Of a stretch of 64,000 nt of DNA, positions 57,261 to 64,000 are shown in pieces. The stretch's first letter is position 1. Each line of letters starts with the position of its first letter. The position numbers were made by a program, and so were the translations under genes. The notes below the pieces were generated by a model. It was not told where the DNA came from. It was given only the letters and a program-made list of their open reading frames with translations, and searched no databases. Source of the DNA: Distichodus sexfasciatus (lineage: Eukaryota; Chordata; Actinopteri; Characiformes; Distichodontidae); contig JAVGVS010000467.1 in the NCBI GenBank assembly GCA_032718565.1, positions 227,643-291,642 of the forward strand, written 5' to 3'.

Positions 57261-58365
57261 CACTTCGTCACACTCACATCACAGTGCCACCTTCTGCGTG
57301 CGTCAGGACCTTACTTATAGTGGCGTGATGACGTCACGGAGACGTTGTTACGTCGAGTGCCTTCCAAAATTAAAAACAAAACACAAAAAGCTGATTTTAG
57401 TGCCAACCTGAGAAGGTCTGAAATAAGTTTTAATGGCAATCCACTTAAGTACTTAACTGTTACACTTTGCTAATCTTTTAGGCGGGGGTTTAAACCAAAT
57501 CGTGAAGCCTGTCGACGGAGTTGCGCCTTTTTTCCCCTCTTTTGCCTTGTTTCAATTTAGGATTTTGCCTCTTGATTTTCTTTTATTTTTCACTCCCCAC
57601 AAAAACACTGGTCTAGAACTTGCCAAAAAGAGACAAAATTCAAGGAAAAGGTACTGGAGCGCTGTGACTCGAATCTTAATCCACCACCTCCGCTGGACCA
57701 GTGAAATCAAATCTTCTTTTGCTTTTATTTTTATTTTTTAACAAAAAAAAATGTGATGTACCGTTGAAACCCTAATCTGATTGTACGTTTAATTGCAGTC
57801 CAGCTTTTTAACAGCTGTCCTGACTGTTTAAAAAAGACTTTTAATACAAATTGCATTTTTAAAAAATACAACTAGTGTTTTGCACTCCTTTCGTTAGCTT
57901 CGGTTATTTGCTTGATGGGATTTTGTTTTAGAAGCTCGTTAAAACTCAGAAGATTGTTTCCCTAAACTTTTATTATCAAATGGAGGTTGTTAAATAGGGC
58001 ATGGTTTAAAATGGGGCATGATGGAAGCGGGTTTGGTACAGGTCTCACACAGAACTAGGACTGAGCAGAAATTTTAATTTTATATGTTTTACCAAACACA
58101 GTTTGCAGCGCGTAATTTCTGCAGATTCAGGCACATCCTAAATGCTGTCTACTTTGGGATTAAAACTGCTTCAGGTTTAGCATCTTTAAAACCAGAAGCA
58201 GTTGATATATTTGCATTTGTGGCAAATAATTGTGAAGCTGTTTCTTGTTCTTGCCATACTTTTTTTGTTTGACAAAGATAGCTTAAGAAGAGCTTGTTGA
58301 AACATTTTTATGTGATATTAGTTTTAAATGGTAAATCTTCTAAGTGGTTAAAGCACTAGCAAGTA
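57261..58365. other. Intergenic DNA or distal rap2b 3' UTR
   Basis: No coding signal was recognised. AT-rich with poly-A and poly-T words; frames of 62-79 codons have no features. Confidence 0.45.
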
Positions 58366-59022
58366 AGGGTGTAATGATACTTCAATTTACATTGATGCAT
58401 TGTTTGTGATCCCATAGCATTGATTCAAAATGAAAACATTAATCAGCCATTCGTATATATTGCACTGTCACGTTATATTGAACACCAGGTTAATTTAAAT
58501 GTGTGGTTAAGTTCAGGAATAAAAATGTAAAATGATATTTTAGGTGCTTGTTGTGGTTTGCTACGAATGGGAGTGATGTTAAATTAGTGTATGATTTTGG
58601 CTCATATTGATCACTGGCCACTGAATCGAAGTCTTATCATAGCAGTCAAAATGTAATCCATTGAATCCATCACATGTTTGATCACAATATGATATTATAT
58701 TGATTCAATAGACACTGATTTGACGTCTGCTGATATAATAAAGTCTGCTACGATAGGATTTCGGTTCAGTTCAGGAGCTGTCTATCGATATGAGACAATA
58801 TCATATGCTGATTTAACACCATCACTTCCATTCATATCAGGTCACAAAAAGCAAGTACAGTGTCATTTTTTTATTCCTGAACTCAGCCAGGCGTTTAAAT
58901 GAAAAAAATATTAAAATAAATATAGACTTCCTGTTCAGTATCAAGTTACGGTACAGTCTGTTTGATTTCTAATCAATTTTTTCATTTTGTATTGATGTAG
59001 ATCGATGTGTTCTTACACCCCT
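58366..59022. mobile_element. hAT-like nonautonomous element (AGGGTGTAA...TTACACCCCT)
   Basis: Left AGGGTGTAATGATAC and right GTTCTTACACCCCT, flanked by similar 8-mers AGCAAGTA (58358-58365) and AGCAACTT (59023-59030), 6 of 8 matching. ATTGATGCATTG near the left end and ATTGATGTAGATCGATGTG near the right extend the inverted similarity. The best preserved member of its family in the window (others at 23735, 42820 and 49495). No transposase. Confidence 0.8.
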
Positions 59023-59089
59023 AGCAACTTAAATGCGGCAGTGCCTCATCTCTCGCGGTCTTAAGCCGTAATTACCGTGGTACAGTTAC

Positions 59090-59520
59090 GTCACTTAAGT
59101 GTCACGCTCTTGACTGACAGCTCCGGTCCCTGGAGGTCCGATACACTTTGATGAAGCAGTAATCTGGCATTGGCAGCATCTGGCAATCTTTTATTTTTTG
59201 ATTCACGATTTTTGCGGCTAGGCTAATCAGGTCACGTCGCGGCGGTCACGTGACCCAGCTGTGCCCTCGGCAGAGGTCGAATTCCGGAGAGGTTGGCTCC
59301 CGAAAACGCCAGGCTGCTGCTGTAGAGAGCAGCTGCCAGGAAACGACACGAGAAGGCGGCCAGTCTGAACGGCTGGTTTTGGCTTCGCCTCGGAACGCTT
59401 CTTTAAAGGGCCTTTGATGGGAAGGTTGTGGGTTTTTGGGGAGTTTTCCAACTTTTTAAGGTGGGGAAATCCTCGGAAATCTGGCAAAGAGGAGCCTTTC
59501 CCTTTCACTCTTGTAACAGA
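59090..59520. promoter_or_regulatory. GC-rich block of unknown role
   Basis: CpG-rich text with the near-palindrome GGTCACGTCGCGGCGGTCAC then GTGACC (59230-59255), which includes a CACGTG E-box. A 93-codon minus frame (59508-59227) crosses it without recognisable features. It may be regulatory DNA or an unrecognised exon; composition-based only. Confidence 0.3.
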
Positions 59521-59603
59521 GTGTAATAACTTTTCATTTTTGCTCTTGCTTCTGAACTTTAGGTGTAGTATTTAGGTTTTTGTAACAGGGAGATGAAATA
59601 GGG

Positions 59604-59895
59604 ATAGAATGGTTAGGGAGTTGGCCCTGTGAACGAAAGGTTGCTAGTTCAAGTCCCGGACCAGTAAAGGTACCACTGAGGTACTCATGAGCAAGTTAAC
59701 GTACCAAACTTGGGGGAAGTTGGTACCATAATGATTACAGAGTTGACCCAATGATGAGAAGGTTGCCAGTTCAAGGAGCAAGGTACCATACCAAACTCAA
59801 ACTTAGGTCCAGTTGGTAGTGTATCAGTTAGGGAGTTATTGGGCCCCAAGATTGGAAGTTCGCCGGTTCAAGTACCGAACCAGTAAAGATACCAA
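59604..59895 (+). mobile_element. Three SINE heads in a row
   Basis: GGTTAGGGAGTTGGCCCTGTG with GTTCAAGTCCCGGACC (59611-59665), ATTACAGAGTTGACCC with GCCAGTTCAAGG (about 59735-59777), and CAGTTAGGGAGTTATTGGGC with CGGTTCAAGTACCGAACC (59826-59883). Each is a tRNA-like head, with only the first part of the body at most. Confidence 0.82.
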
Positions 59896-60760
59896 ATTCT
59901 TTCAGAGCGAGACACCCAAAGATTGCCAAATTTTTGTGGTCTTAAAATATGTGGTATTATCTAGTTGGTTGAGCTAATAGGTCGTAGTTGACTGAAATTT
60001 CTAGCTTTAACTTCCCAGATCTTAACCCAAAATCTGAAGAATTGCTTTCCTTTCACTCTAGTAATGTACATTCATGCATTTCTTTGTCACTCTTAAAAAC
60101 TTGAAAAGACGAGGCGCAAACGGTTTAACGTCTGCTCACCCTGGTGGTTTTTAAATGCCGCGTGTCTTGGAAACGGTAAGATATTGAGATAATAGTGGGG
60201 TTTTTAATGTGGTTGAAAAAGTGCTCGTGGTCCACTTGCAGGTTTGCTTGCTCTGGCATGTCGGAGTGTTTGGGATGAGTTTGCAAGTTGTTCTGACAGA
60301 CGTGTTTCTCACGTGAGGTTGGCATGACGGCCTCATGTTCTGCAAATGACAGTTTTTGCGACGTTTGTGGTATTTGTGGCAAAACAACCCAAACAAACTC
60401 TGCCGGTTTACGGTGTTGAGTTTTACCGTCCCCAGCAGTTTCTTCATGTAAGCCATATTTCTAGAAAAGATTCACAAGAATTCAAACATCAGCAGCACTT
60501 TCTCCAAAACCTTTTTGTGGTTTTCACACTCTTGCTGGTTTCCACTTGACTGCATTTAGCCTCATTTTTCCACCAGAAAGTTAGGTGGAATGAGACAATC
60601 CATGTCTGCAGATTTTTGGGTCAGAAATGACGTGGCACAAACTCTTAATAGTTGGTTTCATGAGTTTTGTACGAGTCGTCCATCAAAAGTTGTTTTTTGC
60701 CAAAAGTTTTGAGTGCGTTCCTAGTTTAAACTCCAGATTCCAAATCTGAACCAGTCACTA
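59896..60760. other. Intergenic DNA
   Basis: No gene or repeat family was recognised. Minus frames of 85 and 101 codons overlap at 60125-60456 without family features. Confidence 0.45.
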
Positions 60761-60880
60761 AGGCCCAGTTTCCCAGTCAAGGATTAAGCCTAGTCCTAGA
60801 CTAGCTTTGAGTTTTCATTGGTACTCAACTTTTCTAAGACTAGGCTTAATCTTAGACTGGGAAAGGTTTAAGGCCTCAGT
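60761..60880. mobile_element. Foldback miniature element
   Basis: Left AGTTTCCCAGTCAAGGATTA then AGCCTAGTC and right GACTAGGCTTAATC then TTAGACTGGGAAA are inverted copies about 110 bp apart. AAGGCC lies at both outer edges. A partial relative follows at 60940-61030 and another lies at 20200-20292. Confidence 0.75.
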
Positions 60881-61030
60881 CCATTCACACTTCATCACCA
60901 GTGAAGATCGGGGTTTAGACTTGGTGTTGGGGGAGTTTAATCAATTTAGCACCCAGTCTACGATAAAGCCTAAGCCTAGACTTGCTTTGAGTTATTGTTG
61001 CAATTTAGTCTTGACTTGAGTTGGCTTTAA

Positions 61031-61900
61031 TCCATGTTTAAGAAAATATCCCTTTAACCAGTTTAATCCACTTTAATAATACGGAAGTTTTCTAACGTCA
61101 CAACGGTACGTGATTTCTCCACTCGTCATTTCAAAACAAGTCAAACAGGACGGCTTTTTGTTGTTTTTGCTTTTTTCCAATGTGCATTTCTGTCGGAGAA
61201 GTTTCGCTTCCTCAATCAGTCGCAATCAACGCACACTTTCGCTTTTTTCTTTCTTTCTTTTTTATGCCCTCTTTCACAAAACAGGAAGCCAGCGGGATCA
61301 GCTGATCTGCCACCGTCCGCGTCATGTGCTGCAGTTGCCGGGGAGACGTCGGCCCGAGGGCCAAAAGCACGTGTGTGTGTGTGTTTTGCAGCATTATGGT
61401 CAACCGTATGACCCCTGCTTTTGACATACTTGCTTTGCATTTCATCTTTTTCTTTTCGCGGCTGACGCAGTTTAAAGGGAGTGAAGCGTGGGATCTCCGC
61501 CACAGACTCGTCCTTCGTGACGTTCTTTCTGACAGCAAAGCGGTGGTTTCTTCCCCATTTTGACTTGTGAGGCTGAGTTTCTGCAGGCATGTGGTGCTCA
61601 GTTTTTTTGTGAGTGAGACAGAGCTGGGCAATTACGTCAAAAACATTGTCATGTTTTGACAGGTCTCGGTATCTATCATGATATTGAATTTCTATGCATG
61701 TAGACTTTTTAAAATGGAATATAGAACGCGTATATGTATGTGTGTACCATCTATCTATACATATAGCCATATATATATATATATATAGCTGTCCGCTCCA
61801 TATATATATCGATATGTAGAGAGCTGCAACTAACCGTACTTTTGCTTTTTAAACAGCAAAAACATTTACCTAAAAGTTACCTATTAACAACAAAATGTAT
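61031..61900. other. Intergenic DNA with a GC-rich block
   Basis: 61285-61560 is GC-richer (GATCAGCTGATC, GGGGAGACGTCGGCCCGAGG). It has minus frames of 139 and 184 codons and a plus frame of 79, none with recognisable family features. An AT run lies at 61768-61810. Confidence 0.4.
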
Positions 61901-62620
61901 ATTAGGGCTGATATTTGGATTAATTATAATTTACTGATTAATCAGTTCTCAAAATGATCTTTAAAATGTATATTATATATATTTCAAAATCATGTATGGA
62001 AATCATATCGTAGCAGACTTTGTGGCTTGACGTTGATATAACACGGTGTAGTGATTTACACCCCTAGTTGTCACCAATAGAAAAATAATGACATGAAAGA
62101 TAATTGAGTGATTTTATCGGACAACCCCAGTGAGAAACCTGATTTGTGTGGATTTGTGTAGACGGATGTGAGATGTTCTCCCGAAATGCTACGTTTGACA
62201 TTTTGTGGCTTTTGCTTTTAACGCCGACTCATGCAGTGCCAGTTCTGGTTTGTGAAATGGTTTAGAGGAAGTGTTTGTGCCACGAGCTGTGAGCATGTGG
62301 GCGGTGTGGGTGTGGGTGTGAGTGTGAGTGATGTTCATGTTTGTTTGTTAACTGTTTACCTTTTTGTTCCATGTAAGTTCGTGGAGATCTGTGGAATTCG
62401 TAGGGTTCGACCGATGTTTTTTGGGGACGATACCGATACCAACTATTTTTAATCCAAAAAAGCACAAAACTGATATTTTGAACCGAGTCTGCTGTAAAAA
62501 TGCTAATTGGGGTAAAACTTTGGAATAACACATTCTCTAAAAATTTATCAAAATGCCATTCATTCTGAGAACTTTGGTTCAGACCAATACCAATAACCAT
62601 AAAAATGGAAATGATCAACT
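61901..62620. mobile_element. Remnants of hAT-like elements
   Basis: ATTAGGGCTGATATTTGGAT with GTAGTGATTTACACCCCTAG (61902-62067), and GTAGGGTTCGACCGATG with CGATACCGATACC (62400-62445) and AGACCAATACCAATAACC (62580-62600), resemble degraded ends of dispersed fish hAT-type repeats. A GTGTGGGTGTGAGTGTGAGTG run lies at 62303-62330. Confidence 0.45.
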
Positions 62621-63229
62621 CCCTACTATTTTGAGGTGCTACATCCTGCCTTAAGCTTAGAGGATTAAATAGCTTTTTTGTCGCAATTTTTAAAAAAGTC
62701 TTATTTAAAATTAAGCTTGGTTTCTAGGCATTAATTTAGATGTGATTGTAATTTTGATGTCTTTCTTCCTCTGTGTTTTCATGTATTACTCGTAGTGACT
62801 TTTGTCCGTTATATTGGGTCACATTTTTTCCGCCGAGTTGCGCAGGAAATGTTCCGTGTCTAGAGATCACTTGGCCCGAGCTGAGATTAAGAAACGATCC
62901 TCAGACCTGATTTCTGCTGTGTTCTTGCAATGTTTTCGAGTGCTTGTTCCTAGCTTTGAGAAGCTCTTAAAAATCTTAACAAGAGTTTTTTAACCCAAAG
63001 CGAGTTTATGGACGTAACGGTCTGCGGGCCGGAAATCTGTGAGTCATTACGTGAATCATCAACATTTTCCAGTCCAGAAATAATCCTTTTTCTTTTTTTT
63101 TCCCAGAAGAGACTGTTATCTAGCCAATTATCTTTGACATTTTGGTAAATTCAGCTGATAGAGCGGTTGGAAAAAATGCCTTTTCGCACTTTTAATAAAA
63201 CCTCCTACTTTGAGTTTTCCCCTCCTACA
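62621..63229. other. Intergenic DNA
   Basis: No gene or repeat was recognised. Confidence 0.5.
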
Positions 63230-63231
63230 TA

Positions 63232-63549
63232 CTAGCGCATCTCAAAAAATGTGAATATTGGCTAAAAGCATAATATATTAATAATATACATATTGTCTGT
63301 ACATTGTATTGTTTGGAAATTGGACTTTTCAGTAGCGTGAAAATCCTTTTTAACTGATTATAGTTAACATTCTAATTATTTAAGAATGTTGAAGTAGTAG
63401 GATATTGAAGTAGTAACCATAATCATCACCAAAAACAACAAAAATGTTTGCAATATGAAAAGGCTTTATGTGTAATAAATACAGCATTAATGAATGCTTG
63501 CCTTTTTATTAAATTTAAAAACTGTTTCTAATTTATTGAGATGCTCTAG
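63232..63549. mobile_element. Tc1/mariner-like miniature element
   Basis: Ends CTAGCGCATCTCAAAAAAT and ATTTATTGAGATGCTCTAG are inverted copies with few mismatches, flanked by TA at 63230-63231 and 63550-63551. 318 bp, AT-rich interior, no transposase. The ends resemble the widespread CTRGTGCATCTCAATAAATT-type vertebrate mariner MITE. Confidence 0.9.
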
Positions 63550-63643
63550 TAGTTTTGCCACATTCTGATTGGCTACCTTTTGAAAACACTGTGCAACTTG
63601 CTAGCCACTGGTGAAACTAGGTCAATTAAAATTTCATGACTTA

Positions 63644-63993
63644 GGCCTCGTCCACACGGACGTTCGAAATGAACGCCCTCTGAACGCCATATGCGTTTTT
63701 GCTGCGGTTTGTAGCTGCGTTCGATTGGTGTTTCACTGGCGTTCGAAATAGCGTTGTTTTCCTCGCGTTCGTCTGGATTTTGATGCCAAGAAAACGTTGC
63801 ATGCAGCGTTTATTTGACGCCACCCGAACGTGCAGCCGGCCGAACGCCGGTGCTGAATGCCGGTGCTGAACGCCCACCTGGACGCTTTGATTTGCTCCAA
63901 TGAGCAGAAAAACAGTCGGCGTTCAGTTGGCGCTCACCTGGCGCCACGAACACCAGAAAAACGCCTGGTTCAGACGTCCGTGTGAATGAGGCC
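63644..63993. mobile_element. PIF/Harbinger-like miniature element, copy 2
   Basis: Ends GGCCTCGTCCACACGGACGT and ACGTCCGTGTGAATGAGGCC. Flanks are TTA (63641-63643) and TAA (63994-63996), a 3-bp site with one difference. The interior matches copy 1 closely (TGATGCCAAGAAAACGTTGC and so on), in the same orientation. Short minus frames in the two copies are alike because the element is repeated. Confidence 0.92.
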
Positions 63994-64000
63994 TAACACT

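Noticed and set aside
61216..61770. 184-codon minus frame
   Set aside because: No recognisable domain, and it overlaps another frame of similar length in the same GC-rich block.

Overview
The window reads as nuclear DNA of a ray-finned (teleost) fish. Two intronless genes have vertebrate-type proteins, a third gene is split into small exons with GT-AG borders, and the rest is AT-rich intergenic DNA full of microsatellites, tRNA-derived SINEs, hAT-like, PIF/Harbinger-like and Tc1/mariner-like miniature elements. The SINE and miniature-element set is typical of teleosts; I cannot name the species.

Three protein-coding genes can be supported. (1) fam219b, minus strand, seven coding exons between 12557 and 7905. 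Joined, they give an in-frame protein of 194 residues ending in the conserved FAM219 C-terminal block. (2) p2ry1, plus strand, 28243-29286, one exon: the P2Y1 ADP receptor, a Gq-coupled seven-transmembrane protein. (3) rap2b, plus strand, 55619-56170, one exon: a Ras-family small GTPase with a geranylgeranylation box. In mammals P2RY1 and RAP2B are also neighbours on one strand, while FAM219B lies on another chromosome, so the fam219b-p2ry1 junction may be a lineage-specific arrangement. The three genes are not an operon. P2Y1 and Rap2b both act at the plasma membrane and both matter in platelets, but nothing in the sequence shows co-regulation. A weak candidate first exon of a fourth gene is at 714-749 (minus).

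Layout: 1-1.25 kb, possible 5' end of a minus-strand gene with a CA repeat. 1.25-7.7 kb, AT-rich DNA with a near-perfect palindrome (2088-2210), a degenerate tandem repeat and miniature elements. 7.7-12.8 kb, fam219b, with a Tc1-like element, a TAGCAAC minisatellite and a hAT element in its introns. 12.8-27.5 kb, gene desert with two minisatellite fields in opposite orientation. 27.5-30.6 kb, p2ry1 with a CpG-rich leader. 30.6-54 kb, gene desert with SINEs, miniature elements, a roughly 59-bp repeat array, a 1-kb purine tract and possible conserved noncoding blocks. 54-57.3 kb, rap2b with its CpG-rich promoter and an unusual 3' UTR. 57.3-64 kb, more repeats, ending in two well-preserved miniature elements.

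I found no convincing undescribed biological system. The strongest unusual signals are: a threefold decayed tandem copying of the rap2b CAAX-encoding end into its own 3' UTR; an altered C-terminus in p2ry1 that lacks the mammalian PDZ-binding motif; a PIF/Harbinger miniature element whose empty site is present in this same window; and a 1-kb purine-only tract grown inside a hAT-like element.
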